From Oligoflexia bacterium (GTDB lineage Bacteria > Bdellovibrionota > UBA1018): 60,676 nt of DNA. Each line of letters starts with the position of its first letter. Within the stretch, counting starts at the first letter, position 1. The notes beneath the pieces are model-generated. The model worked only from the letters and a program-made list of their open reading frames with translations, searched no databases and was not told the DNA's origin. The position numbers and the translations under genes are program-made. Positions 1-9,283 of the stretch are shown in pieces. The stretch lies in assembly GCA_903935335.1 (NCBI GenBank), contig CAIZRG010000056.1, positions 1-60,676 of the forward strand, given 5' to 3'.

Positions 1-2
1 AA

Positions 3-149
3 CTTCAAGTCCCTTTTCAACCTCTCTGTAAAGAATCCTGCCAAGGCCTTTGCTCTTCTTGTGGAACTGATTTAAATCTAAGCTGCTGTACTTGTCCTAA
101 AGTCACCCGAGACAGCCCTTTTCAAGCTTTAGGTGATTTTAATTTATAA
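3..149 (+). CDS. yceD: YceD/DUF177 family protein, C-terminal fragment (gene starts before the window)
   Basis: The frame is open from the left edge to a TAA at 147-149 and encodes 48 residues with no start in the window. The fragment has the Cys-rich tail typical of YceD/DUF177 (C-x3-C-x-GLC-x2-CG-x2-LN, then a CCTC cluster), followed by a short D-rich/aromatic end. YceD proteins are almost always encoded just upstream of rpmF, as here (23 bp gap), and are linked to 23S rRNA accumulation or processing. Assignment rests on the Cys-rich tail plus synteny. Confidence 0.75.
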   Translation, partial: LQVPFQPLCKESCQGLCSSCGTDLNLSCCTCPKVTRDSPFQALGDFNL

Positions 150-172
150 AATGAAATGAAGGAGATGTAACA

Positions 173-376
173 ATGGCAGTTCCAAAGAAAAAAGTATCTC
201 GAAGTCGTCGAAACATGCGTCGATTTGCTGGAGGTAATCAACTCGCTCAACCCACGATTACTTTTTGCTCCCACTGTCATGATGTAACTCGACCTCATCG
301 GGTATGTCGGTGTGGACATTATAAAGGAAAATCGATTTTACCAGATGCTAGAACTCAGAATCAATCACAAGCTTAG
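173..376 (+). CDS. rpmF: 50S ribosomal protein L32
   Basis: 67 residues. The N-terminus MAVPKKKVSRSRRNMRR is diagnostic for L32, a zinc-ribbon protein of the large ribosomal subunit. A GGAGAT ribosome site lies 5-10 bp before the ATG. The first knuckle is C-S-H-C, but the second reads V-C-R-C-G, so it is C-x-C where most zinc-type L32 proteins have C-x2-C. The C-terminus has a Gln/Ser-rich tail. It follows yceD and precedes fabH; in most relatives plsX lies between rpmF and fabH, and here there are only 45 bp. Confidence 0.95.
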   Translation: MAVPKKKVSRSRRNMRRFAGGNQLAQPTITFCSHCHDVTRPHRVCRCGHYKGKSILPDARTQNQSQA

Positions 377-421
377 CTCCTCAAACTGCTTTTTTTTGAA
401 TCACTGAGGTCTAATAACGCC

Positions 422-1441
422 ATGTCTACAACCAATGCTCTGCTTTTCTCATCGAAAATCACTGGAACAGGATCGGCTTTCCCAGAAAACCGACTCACCA
501 ATGAAGAACTTTCGCAAACAGTGGAAACCTCCCACAACTGGATTGTAGAAAGGACAGGAATCCAAAACCGCCAGATTTCCAGACGAGGAAATCCGAATGA
601 GTATAACTCATCTCTTGGAGCCCTAGCAGCAACTCGAGCTCTTGAAATGGCAGGTAAAAAACCTGAAGAGATTGACCAAATTTTGTACGCCACTTGCACT
701 CCAGATACTCTCGTTCCATCTACAGCTTGTTGGCTACAAAAAAAAATAGGGGCAAATCGAGCTTGGGCTATGGACATCAATGCAGCGTGTTCAGGATTTG
801 TTTTTGCTCTAGCTACCGCTGACCAATTTATCCGGACAGGACAGGCTAAGACCTCTCTTGTCATTGGATCAGATGTACTCAGTGCTTTTACAAACTGGTC
901 AGATCGAACATCCTGCATTTTATTTGGAGATGGAGCAGGTGCTGTCGTTGTCGAACAAACTTCGAGTCATTCCGAAAGACGAATTTTGTCTAGCCACTTA
1001 AGCAGTGACGGTAATCTTTGGGGTCTTTTTCATATTCCTGCAGGAGGATCAAATCAAGAAGTCACTCCTGAAATTTACCAAAAAAACCTTCATAAAATGC
1101 AGATGAAAGGAAAAGAAATGTTCAAATCTGCTGTTTTAACTCTGACTGAATTTGCAGTAAAAGCCCTAGAGAGTAATCAATTAAAAATTTCTGAGTTAGA
1201 CTGGTTTATTCCCCACCAAGCCAATCTGAGAATCATTGAAGCAGTTGCAAAAAGATTGGACTTCCCGATGAATAAAGTTTTGATCAATATTGATCGATTT
1301 GGAAATACTTCATCTGCAACAGTTCCTTCTGTTTTAGATGAGAATGTCAGATCGGGTCGTATCCAACCTGGCCACACAGTCTTACTTGATGTTTTTGGAG
1401 CAGGTCTCACCTTTGGCTCTCTCCTCCTTCGCTGGTCATGA
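422..1441 (+). CDS. fabH: 3-oxoacyl-ACP synthase III (KAS III)
   Basis: 339 residues, normal length. FabH starts fatty-acid synthesis by condensing acetyl-CoA with malonyl-ACP in the cytoplasm. The thiolase-fold catalytic triad is visible: Cys123 in NAACSGF, His265 in WFIPHQAN and Asn295 in RFGNTSSAT. The early GTGSAFPEN and the later GDGAGAVVVE motifs also fit the family. It is the first gene of the fab operon here and is followed by fabD after about 80 bp. Confidence 0.97.
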   Translation: MSTTNALLFSSKITGTGSAFPENRLTNEELSQTVETSHNWIVERTGIQNRQISRRGNPNEYNSSLGALAATRALEMAGKKPEEIDQILYATCTPDTLVPSTACWLQKKIGANRAWAMDINAACSGFVFALATADQFIRTGQAKTSLVIGSDVLSAFTNWSDRTSCILFGDGAGAVVVEQTSSHSERRILSSHLSSDGNLWGLFHIPAGGSNQEVTPEIYQKNLHKMQMKGKEMFKSAVLTLTEFAVKALESNQLKISELDWFIPHQANLRIIEAVAKRLDFPMNKVLINIDRFGNTSSATVPSVLDENVRSGRIQPGHTVLLDVFGAGLTFGSLLLRWS

Positions 1442-1520
1442 CTTTCAATATGAAAACTCAACCACTCTCCTTCAGATTTCAATTCAAATGAACTCAAGAG
1501 TTCCAACAGGAGTTTATGAT

Positions 1521-2579
1521 ATGAAGCTTTCCTCTCCTTTTTCCGATGTTGTGGCCGTTTTTCCTGGCCAAGGATCTCAGCATGTCGGAATGACTCAAGA
1601 ACTTTATTCTAATTTTTCTATCGTTCGAGAAATTTTTGAAGAAGCTTCCGATGCCATTCATGTGGACCTAAAAAAACTTTGCTTTGAGGGACCTGAAGAA
1701 ATACTCAAGCTCACAGAAAATACTCAGCCCTGTCTTCTTGTTTGTTCTGTTGCCACTTTTGAAGTTGTAAAAAAAGAATTTGATTTTTTTCCTGGAGCAG
1801 TCGCTGGTCATTCTTTAGGAGAATACTCTGCTCTCGTTGCTGCAGGAAGTTTAGACCTGGCGCAAACCACACGCTGGGTACGAGAAAGAGGACTGGCAAT
1901 GCAGCGAGCAGTTCCTCCTGGGGAGGGCTCCATGGCAGCTATCCTAGGAGTTGAAGATCCTATTATTTTAAATCTTTGTAAAAAAGCTACCGAACGAGCG
2001 ATTGAAGCCAGAAAATTACAGCCTAACACAGATCAACAAGTCACTGCCTTAGTTGAACCTGCCAATTTTAATGCCCCAGGTCAGATCGTGATTGCTGGAT
2101 CGTGCGATGCAGTACAAGAAGCAATGAGACTGATTCAATCGGATCCCGAATTTTCAGGAGGCAAAGCGATCCCACTTCAAGTCAGTGCACCCTTTCATTG
2201 CCAGCTCATGCGTCCAGCCCGAACACGGATGGCCGAAATATTTTCTGAGCTCACTGCTTCTGAGCAACCCAAACCCCTGTCTTGCCCTTATGTTCCGAAT
2301 CGAACGGGTAGTTTATCCAAAGAAAGAGAACTCGTCCTTGAACTCTTGATTGATCAAATAGATCATCCTGTTCTTTGGAGGCAATCTATCTCTTTGCTTC
2401 TGAATTCAAACTTTAAAACAATTCTTGAATTTGGACCAGGAAAGGTCTTAACTGGCCTGAATAAGCGAATCGCAAATCAACTATCTAAAAACTGTACACT
2501 TCGATCAATCAGTGATACGGAAAGTTTTAAAATATTGCCACAAATTTTCAAGTCAAATGACACCCATTCTGGAGGTTGA
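1521..2579 (+). CDS. fabD: Malonyl CoA-ACP transacylase
   Basis: 352 residues from the ATG at 1521, chosen because ACAGGAG lies 8 bp upstream and the protein then begins shortly before the family-typical VVAVFPGQGSQ. Upstream in-frame starts inside fabH would add an unrelated extension. FabD transfers malonyl groups from CoA to ACP. The nucleophile is Ser98 in GHSLGEYSAL and the partner His226 is in VSAPFHC. It is longer than E. coli FabD (about 309), partly from an insertion near residues 158-180 that is rich in charged and Gln residues. fabG follows after 2 bp. Confidence 0.95.
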   Translation: MKLSSPFSDVVAVFPGQGSQHVGMTQELYSNFSIVREIFEEASDAIHVDLKKLCFEGPEEILKLTENTQPCLLVCSVATFEVVKKEFDFFPGAVAGHSLGEYSALVAAGSLDLAQTTRWVRERGLAMQRAVPPGEGSMAAILGVEDPIILNLCKKATERAIEARKLQPNTDQQVTALVEPANFNAPGQIVIAGSCDAVQEAMRLIQSDPEFSGGKAIPLQVSAPFHCQLMRPARTRMAEIFSELTASEQPKPLSCPYVPNRTGSLSKERELVLELLIDQIDHPVLWRQSISLLLNSNFKTILEFGPGKVLTGLNKRIANQLSKNCTLRSISDTESFKILPQIFKSNDTHSGG

Positions 2580-2581
2580 TC

Positions 2582-3325
2582 ATGCATCAAAAAAAACCAT
2601 TAGCTTTGGTGACTGGAGCTTCGCGTGGAATCGGAGCTGCTATTGCCACCCGCTTAGCCCAAGATGGATTTGAGGTCTTAATTAATTACACTTCAAATGA
2701 AAAAAAAGCACAAACAGTTCTTGATCACATCCACAGTTTAGGGGGAACAGGAGAACTCTGTGGTTTTGATGTCTCTGACTCTGAGCAAGTCGATGAAAAG
2801 TTTGAATCCATTCTTAAGACAAAAGGACCTCTGCGGACTTTAGTCAATAATGCAGGAATCACGATTGACTCACTCCTACTGCGTCTTAAGAATGAAGACT
2901 TAGATAAAACTATTTCGGTTGACCTTAAGGGCGCTATTTATTGCACTCGTGCAGCGGCCAAGCAAATGATGAAAGAACGACAAGGGAGTATTATTCAGAT
3001 TTCATCTGTTGTAGGTGAAAGTGGTAACTCAGGCCAAAGTGCGTATGCAGCTGCCAAAGCAGGTCTCTTAGGTTTTAGCAAGAGTATTGCAAAAGAGCTG
3101 GGAACGCGACAAATCAGAGTAAACGTTGTGACTCCTGGATTCATATCAACGGATATGACAGGGGCCTTGACGGAGGCACAAAAAGAGGCGATTCTACGCA
3201 ACGTTCCTCTTGGTTTTTTTGGAGAGCCTCAGGATATTGCTTCCTTAGTGGCTTTTTTAGCCTCCCCATCCAGTCGGTATATCACTGGCCAAGTGATTGG
3301 GGTAAATGGTGGAATGTATATGTAA
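2582..3325 (+). CDS. fabG: 3-oxoacyl-ACP reductase
   Basis: 247 residues from the ATG at 2582, which has TGGAGG six bases upstream; a TTG at 2576 is in frame but sits on that ribosome site. FabG is the NADPH-dependent reductase of the elongation cycle. It is a classical short-chain dehydrogenase: TGASRGIG at 11-18 binds the cofactor, NNAG is at 89-92, and the catalytic residues Ser142, Tyr155 and Lys159 (YxxxK) are present. It is co-transcribed with fabD. Confidence 0.97.
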   Translation: MHQKKPLALVTGASRGIGAAIATRLAQDGFEVLINYTSNEKKAQTVLDHIHSLGGTGELCGFDVSDSEQVDEKFESILKTKGPLRTLVNNAGITIDSLLLRLKNEDLDKTISVDLKGAIYCTRAAAKQMMKERQGSIIQISSVVGESGNSGQSAYAAAKAGLLGFSKSIAKELGTRQIRVNVVTPGFISTDMTGALTEAQKEAILRNVPLGFFGEPQDIASLVAFLASPSSRYITGQVIGVNGGMYM

Positions 3326-3374
3326 TGTGCATATTGTTGTACATAATGAATAATGAAATAAGGAGAGATCAAAA

Positions 3375-3617
3375 ATGTCTGCTTCAGTAGAAGAAAGAGT
3401 TCGTACTATTATTTGTGACCAATTGGCTGTTGAACAAGAAAAGGTGACTACTACGGCCTCTTTCATTGATGATTTGAATGCCGATAGCCTTGACATCGTC
3501 GAACTCGTTATGACCATGGAGGAAGAATTTGATCTCGACATTCCAGATGAAGATGCTGAAAAAATGAAAACTGTAGGTGACGTCGTTAAGTATATTGAGT
3601 CCAAAGCCACTCACTAA
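3375..3617 (+). CDS. acpP: Acyl carrier protein
   Basis: 80 residues, acidic, with the DSLD motif whose Ser38 receives the 4'-phosphopantetheine arm. It carries growing acyl chains through the Fab cycle. AAGGAGA lies about 8 bp before the ATG. The 49-bp gap from fabG is the longest in this part of the operon apart from the fabH-fabD and acpP-fabF spacers, which might allow separate, stronger expression, as is common for acpP; no promoter is convincing by eye. Confidence 0.97.
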   Translation: MSASVEERVRTIICDQLAVEQEKVTTTASFIDDLNADSLDIVELVMTMEEEFDLDIPDEDAEKMKTVGDVVKYIESKATH

Positions 3618-3699
3618 GTCAATTCAAGAAGAGTGAAGACTCATTCGATCAAATTCATGAAAAAATAAGTCAAACTTAGCCAAAATTAGGGAAGATCCA

Positions 3700-5013
3700 A
3701 TGTTGTCCTCAAATTCATCTCAAATGCAGCGTCGTGTTGTCGTCACCGGCTTTGGTGTCGTTAGTCCTCTTGGCCTATCAGCTCAAGAGTCCTGGAGAAA
3801 CGCTCTAGATGGCCATTCAGGAATAGGTACAACGACTCTTTTTGATTTGACGGATTGCCCAGTGAAGATCAGTGGAGAAGTCAAGGGTTTTGACTTAACC
3901 CGATCAGTGGGTCCATTTCATCCCTCAGAAGGCTTACAGATTACTCAAGCAGCCAATGCAAAGGAAGCAAGACGGGTCGGTCGTTTTGTTCACTTGGCCT
4001 TGGCTGCAGGGTTGGAAGCCTATGGGGACTCTGGCCTCGATACCATTCGTTCAAAAATAGATCCTAGAAGAATGGGTGTCAATATTGGAGCTGGAATGGG
4101 AGGACTTCCTGAAATTGAAGAAGTTCACAACGAATTCCTTGCAAAAGGGTATCGGAGAATAACTCCTTTTTTTATTCCTCAAGTAATTCCAAACATGGCT
4201 TCTGGTCAACTCAGTATCCTGCTTAATTTAAAGGGTCCAAATCTTTGCAACATCACAGCTTGCACATCAAGTGCTCATAGTCTCGGAGAATCTTTTCGTC
4301 AAATTCAGCGAGGTGATGTGGACGTGATGATTGCAGGAGGAGCCGAAGCCGTCATCTGTAAGCTTGGCATTGGAGGATTTGCTGCGATGAGAGCTCTTTC
4401 AACTCGCAACGATGCTCCTAAAAGTGCTTCTCGACCTTTTGACCAAGACCGAGATGGCTTTGTCATGGGTGAGGGTTCAGCAGTTTTAGTTCTAGAAGAA
4501 TACAAGTTTGCACAAAATCGAGACGCAAAGATTTATGGAGAGATCTTAGGATATGGGCTTTCCGGTGATGCTTACCACATGACCTCCCCTTCTGGAGAAG
4601 GCGGATTGAGAGCAATGAAACAAGCTTTAGAAGATGCCAAACTCAATCCTGAACAGATTGGCTACATCAATGCTCATGGAACTTCGACTCCCACTGGAGA
4701 TGTCGAGGAAGCCCGAGCGATTTCAACTCTTTTCCCTCAAGCGTCAAAGCACCTTCATATCAGTTCTACAAAATCAATGACAGGTCATCTTTTGGGAGCA
4801 GCAGGAGCAATTGAGGCTTTCTTTGCTCTCATGGCGATTCGTGAGAGTCGAATTCCACCCACAATTAACCTAGACAACATAGATCCTGCTTGTGCGAAGC
4901 TTGGATTAGATTTTACAGCGAAAAAAGGGGTTGAAAAACCAATTCGTTTTGCTCTTTCCAATAGCTTTGGCTTTGGGGGAACAAATGCCAGTCTCATCTT
5001 TGGAAAAATCTAA
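3700..5013 (+). CDS. fabF: 3-oxoacyl-ACP synthase II (KAS II)
   Basis: 437 residues. The thiolase-fold elongating condensing enzyme: catalytic Cys188 in ITACTSSAHS, His326 in NAHGTSTPTGD and His363 in SMTGHLLGAAGA; the C-terminus has the NSFGFGGTN loop. It extends acyl-ACP using malonyl-ACP. The start at 3700 is used; an internal Met nine codons in (MQRRVVVTGFGVV) is closer to the usual family start, but AGGGAAGATCCA precedes the first ATG. It follows acpP in the order normal for this operon. Confidence 0.97.
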   Translation: MLSSNSSQMQRRVVVTGFGVVSPLGLSAQESWRNALDGHSGIGTTTLFDLTDCPVKISGEVKGFDLTRSVGPFHPSEGLQITQAANAKEARRVGRFVHLALAAGLEAYGDSGLDTIRSKIDPRRMGVNIGAGMGGLPEIEEVHNEFLAKGYRRITPFFIPQVIPNMASGQLSILLNLKGPNLCNITACTSSAHSLGESFRQIQRGDVDVMIAGGAEAVICKLGIGGFAAMRALSTRNDAPKSASRPFDQDRDGFVMGEGSAVLVLEEYKFAQNRDAKIYGEILGYGLSGDAYHMTSPSGEGGLRAMKQALEDAKLNPEQIGYINAHGTSTPTGDVEEARAISTLFPQASKHLHISSTKSMTGHLLGAAGAIEAFFALMAIRESRIPPTINLDNIDPACAKLGLDFTAKKGVEKPIRFALSNSFGFGGTNASLIFGKI

Positions 5014-5066
5014 TCCAAATTTAAGTTCAGAGATGACCTTTGATTTTTTCCTGGGAGAAGTAAAAA

Positions 5067-5549
5067 ATGATATCTTCTGAAAAACGAATCTTGATCGCCT
5101 CAGATCATGCAGGTTTGGCCTTGAAGCTCGAACTCACTCAAAGACTGACCGAATGGGAATGGGAAGATCTAGGTCCTCATCAAGAGAGTTCAGTGGATTA
5201 CCCAGATTATGCTCAAACTCTGGGTTTGAAAATAAGCTTTGGAGAAAACCAGTCTGGGGTCTTAATTTGCGGTACTGGGGTTGGAATGGCTATTGCTGCT
5301 AATAAGATCCAAGGAGTTCGAGCAGTCTGCACTGAAAACCCTTTTTCGGCAAGACTTTCTCGGGAACACAATGATGCAAATGTTCTTTGCTTGGGTTCAC
5401 GATTGCTTGCAACGCAATATGCTGCTGAAATTGTCCAAGTCTGGTTAAGAACACCTTTCAGTAAAGATCCTCGGCACATACAAAGAGTTAAAAAAATTTT
5501 TCTCCTAGAAAAAAATAACCCTAGAAAAAATAAAATGGAGAAAGAATGA
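5067..5549 (+). CDS. rpiB: Ribose-5-phosphate isomerase B
   Basis: 160 residues of the RpiB/LacA/LacB family, which interconverts ribose-5-phosphate and ribulose-5-phosphate. Visible motifs are [11 protein letters not shown] near the N-terminus, SVDYPDYA, the phosphate-binding [12 protein letters not shown] and [17 protein letters not shown] lies upstream of the ATG. The gene ends in a Lys/Asn-rich tail and overlaps glyA by 4 bp (ATGA), so the two are translationally coupled. rpiB-glyA-nrdR is a common deltaproteobacterial order. Confidence 0.93.
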   Translation: MISSEKRILIASDHAGLALKLELTQRLTEWEWEDLGPHQESSVDYPDYAQTLGLKISFGENQSGVLICGTGVGMAIAANKIQGVRAVCTENPFSARLSREHNDANVLCLGSRLLATQYAAEIVQVWLRTPFSKDPRHIQRVKKIFLLEKNNPRKNKMEKE

Positions 5550-6823
5550 CCATTTTACAAAACTTTCATACTAATCTCAAGACGAAAGATCCTGCAATTT
5601 ATGATGCAATTCATCGAGAGTTTAACCGAGAAGAAGAAGGCCTTGAACTCATTGCTTCTGAAAACTATGTGAGTACAGCAGTCCTGGAAGCTCAGGGATC
5701 CATTCTCACCAACAAGTATGCAGAAGGCTATCCTTCGAAGCGATACTATGGTGGGTGTGAGTTTATCGATCAAATTGAAAACCTTGCTATTGACCGGGCT
5801 TGCAGGCTTTTTGGAGCAGAGACTGCCAATGTTCAGCCTCACTCAGGATCTCAAGCCAATATGGCGACTTACTTAGCCTTGCTCTCCCCTGGAGACGCAT
5901 TCGCAGGAATGAGTTTGAATCAAGGGGGACACCTTACCCACGGAAGTCCAGCGAACTTTAGCGGAAAACTTTTTAAAGTCATTTCTTATGGGCTGAATCC
6001 TAAGACACACCGATTAGATTATGATCAAATAAGAGACCTAATCCGAAAAGAAAAACCGAAAGTTTTAGTAGCTGGCGCCAGTGCATATCCACGCATCATT
6101 GATTTTGAAATTCTGGGAACTTTGGCTCAAGAAGCTTCCATTGATTTTGTGGTGGACATGGCTCACATTGCAGGACTTGTTGCAGCAGGACTCCATCCCT
6201 CCCCTATTCCTTTTGCTACCTATACGACTTCGACTACTCATAAAACTTTGCGAGGACCCCGAGGAGGCTTGATCCTTTGTCGATCTGACAGAATTAAAGC
6301 AGTCAACTCGCAGATCTTCCCTGGAATTCAGGGAGGCCCTCTCATGCATGTGATTGCAGCTAAAGCTGTAGCTTTCAGTGAGGCTCTTTCTCCATCTTTT
6401 TTAGAATATCAAAAAGCGACTTTATCCAATGCAAAAAAACTAGCCCAAGAGTTGATGGAGCAAGGCTTACCTTTAATCACAGGAGGAACAGATACTCACC
6501 TGATGCTTGCTGATTTGTCCCTTTGGAAAGACGGAAGCATTACCGGCAAAGAAGCCGAAGCGTGGCTTGATCGGGCTGGAATTACTGTAAACAAGAATAC
6601 TGTTCCTCATGAAAAAAGAAGCCCATTTATTACAAGTGGAATTAGAATTGGAGTACCTGCAATTACAACACGTGGCATGGGTTCAGAGGAAATGAAAAAA
6701 ATTGCAACCTGGATTATCCAAGTTCTTGAATCTAAAGGTGATCAATCTCAACTCCAAAAAATTAGGATGGATGTGAAAGCATTATGCAGCGAGTTTCCGC
6801 TTTATGGATCTTCCAAAGTTTAA
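5546..6823 (+). CDS. glyA: Serine hydroxymethyltransferase
   Basis: 425 residues, the usual size. This PLP enzyme converts serine and tetrahydrofolate to glycine and methylene-THF, the main one-carbon source. The N-terminal LIASENY motif, the KRYYGG substrate loop and the PLP-binding Lys233 in [15 protein letters not shown] are all present. It overlaps rpiB by 4 bp and is followed with no gap by nrdR (TAA then ATG). Confidence 0.97.
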   Translation: MTILQNFHTNLKTKDPAIYDAIHREFNREEEGLELIASENYVSTAVLEAQGSILTNKYAEGYPSKRYYGGCEFIDQIENLAIDRACRLFGAETANVQPHSGSQANMATYLALLSPGDAFAGMSLNQGGHLTHGSPANFSGKLFKVISYGLNPKTHRLDYDQIRDLIRKEKPKVLVAGASAYPRIIDFEILGTLAQEASIDFVVDMAHIAGLVAAGLHPSPIPFATYTTSTTHKTLRGPRGGLILCRSDRIKAVNSQIFPGIQGGPLMHVIAAKAVAFSEALSPSFLEYQKATLSNAKKLAQELMEQGLPLITGGTDTHLMLADLSLWKDGSITGKEAEAWLDRAGITVNKNTVPHEKRSPFITSGIRIGVPAITTRGMGSEEMKKIATWIIQVLESKGDQSQLQKIRMDVKALCSEFPLYGSSKV

Positions 6824-7312
6824 ATGAAGTGCCCTTTTTGTAATACGATCGATACTAAAGTCATTGATTCACGTATGAATCAAACGGGAGATCTCACGAG
6901 AAGACGTCGGGAATGCCCAAAATGTGAAGGTCGGTTTACCACCTATGAACGAATTGAAGAGATCATGCCACTCGTCATTAAGAAGGATGGAAGGAGAGAA
7001 CTTTACGTACGTGAAAAAATTAGGGAAGGCTTAAAAAAAGCCTGCCAAAAACGATCAGTAACCACCTCTAAAATCGATGAACTCATGGATCGAATTGAGA
7101 AAGATTTACAAGGTATGGGTCTCAAAGAAATTTCATCTCGAGAGATTGGATACCGAGTGATGTCAGAACTTCGAAACCTAGATCAAGTTGCTTATATCCG
7201 GTTTGCTTCTGTTTATCGTGAATTTAGGGATGCCAAAGAATTTGTAGCAGAGCTTCAATCCCCACTCGAAATATCAGCTCTTGAATCCGAAAACCCTGGG
7301 AGTAAAAAATGA
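6824..7312 (+). CDS. nrdR: Transcriptional repressor NrdR
   Basis: 162 residues. NrdR represses ribonucleotide reductase genes by sensing dATP/ATP. The zinc ribbon is formed by Cys3, Cys6, Cys31 and Cys34 (MKCPFC ... ECPKC), followed by the RFTTYE motif and the ATP-cone domain (VIKKDGRRELY and onwards). It begins immediately after the glyA stop and ends in a 4-bp ATGA overlap with nusB. No NrdR box or nrd gene was seen in the window. Confidence 0.95.
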   Translation: MKCPFCNTIDTKVIDSRMNQTGDLTRRRRECPKCEGRFTTYERIEEIMPLVIKKDGRRELYVREKIREGLKKACQKRSVTTSKIDELMDRIEKDLQGMGLKEISSREIGYRVMSELRNLDQVAYIRFASVYREFRDAKEFVAELQSPLEISALESENPGSKK

Positions 7313-7758
7313 TCCATTCTCGCCACCGTGCCCGTGAAATTGCACTTCAGATCCTCTATCAGTACGATCCAAGCCCTCCTCATCCAAAAGAAGAGGAACT
7401 CATCCAAGAACTCCAGGAGCATTACAGCCATTTTAGAGTCCCTGAAAATCTGAGGGACTTTATAGGTCAACTGGTTGCTGGAACCCTGCATCATCTGGCA
7501 GCACTGGATGAGATTCTTGAAAAATATGCTTCAAATTGGAAAATCACCCGAATGAGTACCGTTGATCGGTGTTTGCTGCGCATGGCCACCTATGAAATGA
7601 TCTACCTGTCTGAGTCTTCCCCTCTCATTGTGATTGATGAAGCGATTGAACTGGCCAAGCAATTTGGAGCGGCTGATAGTTCTTCGTTTATTAATGGGGT
7701 TTTGGATAGTATTCGAATCCATGTCAAAGTACCTACGCAGGCAGCTATTGCCGAGTGA
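7309..7758 (+). CDS. nusB: Transcription antitermination factor NusB
   Basis: 149 residues, all-helical NusB family. NusB with NusE (S10) binds boxA RNA in rRNA operon antitermination. The family start SRHRAREIALQILYQYD, the central TRMSTVDRCLLRMATYE and the end VIDEAIELAKQFGAADSSSFINGVLD are all clear. It overlaps nrdR by 4 bp and is followed after 48 bp by the M17-like gene. Confidence 0.95.
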   Translation: MIHSRHRAREIALQILYQYDPSPPHPKEEELIQELQEHYSHFRVPENLRDFIGQLVAGTLHHLAALDEILEKYASNWKITRMSTVDRCLLRMATYEMIYLSESSPLIVIDEAIELAKQFGAADSSSFINGVLDSIRIHVKVPTQAAIAE

Positions 7759-7806
7759 TCAACTTTTGTTGCGAAGTCACTTAAAAACCGGCTAAACTTA
7801 AAGTAC

Positions 7807-8247
7807 ATGGACGAATTTTCTTCTCATTCTCTCAATATCGATGCTGACCGAGCTTTATTCGAAGGGCAAATTTCAAACCTAGTTTTAACTTTTTATGAGA
7901 ACGAGTCTCCCCCTTGTGGTCTCTTAGGTCTTCTGGACTGGCGATTCCATGGAAAAATTTCGAAATTTATCCGTCAAGGAGCCTTATCCGGACAATTAGG
8001 TGAATGCTCTTATCTACCCTTCAAAAAAAATGACCGTGTATTTCATCTCCTCTTAATTGGAGCAGGAGCTGCTCAAAAACCTGGACTCAGACTTCCTCTT
8101 GCAAAAACAGCATTAAAGGTTTTGGAAAAAAATCTAAGTGCTTTAAAATGGAGCAAAATTGGAGTTTCTAAGTCTGATTTTGGCGATGTAAACTCTGATT
8201 TTTTTATTCAAAACTTTAAAGGAGTCCCTCTGTGGATCACTCTGTAA
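7807..8247 (+). CDS. Stand-alone M17 aminopeptidase N-terminal-like domain protein
   Basis: 146 residues. The sequence resembles the non-catalytic N-terminal (macro-like) domain of M17 leucyl aminopeptidases: a hydrophobic strand followed by GLLGLLDWRFHGKISKFI, a QGALSGQLGE segment and HLLLIGAGA. The metal-binding catalytic C-terminal domain is missing. Comparable short proteins, as I recall them, occur near nusB in other deltaproteobacteria; function is unknown. It overlaps the next gene by 16 bp, so it is probably co-translated with it. Domain assignment is by eye. Confidence 0.7.
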   Translation: MDEFSSHSLNIDADRALFEGQISNLVLTFYENESPPCGLLGLLDWRFHGKISKFIRQGALSGQLGECSYLPFKKNDRVFHLLLIGAGAAQKPGLRLPLAKTALKVLEKNLSALKWSKIGVSKSDFGDVNSDFFIQNFKGVPLWITL

Positions 8248-8582
8248 CTTCAGATTCGAACCATAGCGATTTAAGTCAAAATTTATTAACTCCCTCTATG
8301 ACGTTTGAGCCGTTCATCCCATTCTCTCCTCATGATGTTCCGAATATTTTAAATCTCTTGGGGACACTCGGAGAAATTACTCATTTGAGTTTAAAAAATA
8401 AAACAAAGCGATCCGAAAGCTTACTAGAGAATTCTAAAAGTCAGAGTCAAACCGAAAGAACAATTTTTGATCAATCTATCCTGAAAGCTCTTGAAAAATT
8501 TCGTCAATCACCTTCTTTCCAAAACAGAAAACCTGGAATCTATAGCACCATCATTCGAGCTAAAAATTCCAATACTCGATGA
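8232..8582 (+). CDS. Hypothetical protein in nusB operon
   Basis: 116 residues from a GTG at 8232 with AAAGGAG upstream inside the previous gene. I recognise no family. It is Ser/Asn/Gln-rich, lacks Cys, has a hydrophobic middle (VPNILNLLGTLGEITHL) and a basic C-terminus, and shows no signal peptide. Its stop overlaps the next ATG by 4 bp, so it is one link in a chain of overlapping genes after nusB. Confidence 0.6.
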   Translation: MDHSVTSDSNHSDLSQNLLTPSMTFEPFIPFSPHDVPNILNLLGTLGEITHLSLKNKTKRSESLLENSKSQSQTERTIFDQSILKALEKFRQSPSFQNRKPGIYSTIIRAKNSNTR

Positions 8583-9283
8583 ACTTCAATCCTCCTAAGA
8601 ATTTTTTAAAAAAAATCTTGCCACAATGGAATCAGTACGCAAGAAAAGAAGAAACGACTCTCTTACGGCTCTGCTTACTGAGAGACCTTTGGAATGATCT
8701 TCATGCACAAACTTCGAAGTTTTTAGCTTTAGGAGATACAAAGCAAGCTTATTCTATTAAAAATTTTAATCTTTCCTTAGAAACTCTTAAAAAATCTTCT
8801 TTAGAAGGAGATCTTTTAGATTTATTATCCCACTCAAGCTTAGAGCCTAAAAAAAATATAATCATACCAGAAAATTTTTCAAAAATTTTGAAGCTAGAAA
8901 AACTGATTCGAACAGATCGAATATGGGAGCATTCAATTACTTTAGAAGCTCTATCTCTTCATTGGTCACTTTGGAAACTTGAGACCTGGGTGAAAATTCC
9001 GTTTGTAGAGCAATGGAATCAACATCTTGCGTCAAAATTATGGCCTCAAGCAGTTGTTCTTTTCAGTGAAAATGCTCTTTCCTATAAAAACTCCTCTCAT
9101 ACTCAATTTATTCAATCGATGCATTGGCAGGGCCGATGGTGGATTTGGAGTCACCCTGACTTTGAAGTTCATTTGAAATCTCTTTTCTCAGATGAATGTG
9201 ATGAAATTCCAAGCCCTGCACCCTCCCCTCTTTCTTGGAAACGTCTTTTCCCACCTAACCCTAACTATGATACTCTGGATTGA
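8579..9283 (+). CDS. Hypothetical protein
   Basis: 234 residues, no family recognised. It is Leu-, Lys- and Trp-rich (tryptophan is unusually frequent in the second half, e.g. HWSLWKLETWVK and HWQGRWWIWSHPDF) and looks helical and cytoplasmic, with no signal peptide or membrane span. It overlaps the previous gene by 4 bp and the next by about 17 bp. Position in a translationally coupled chain suggests a shared role with its neighbours; nothing more can be said. Confidence 0.6.
   Translation: MNFNPPKNFLKKILPQWNQYARKEETTLLRLCLLRDLWNDLHAQTSKFLALGDTKQAYSIKNFNLSLETLKKSSLEGDLLDLLSHSSLEPKKNIIIPENFSKILKLEKLIRTDRIWEHSITLEALSLHWSLWKLETWVKIPFVEQWNQHLASKLWPQAVVLFSENALSYKNSSHTQFIQSMHWQGRWWIWSHPDFEVHLKSLFSDECDEIPSPAPSPLSWKRLFPPNPNYDTLD

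Noticed and set aside
1338..1520. Extended fabD start inside fabH
   Set aside because: The added 61 residues match no FabD; ATG at 1521 has a good ribosome site.
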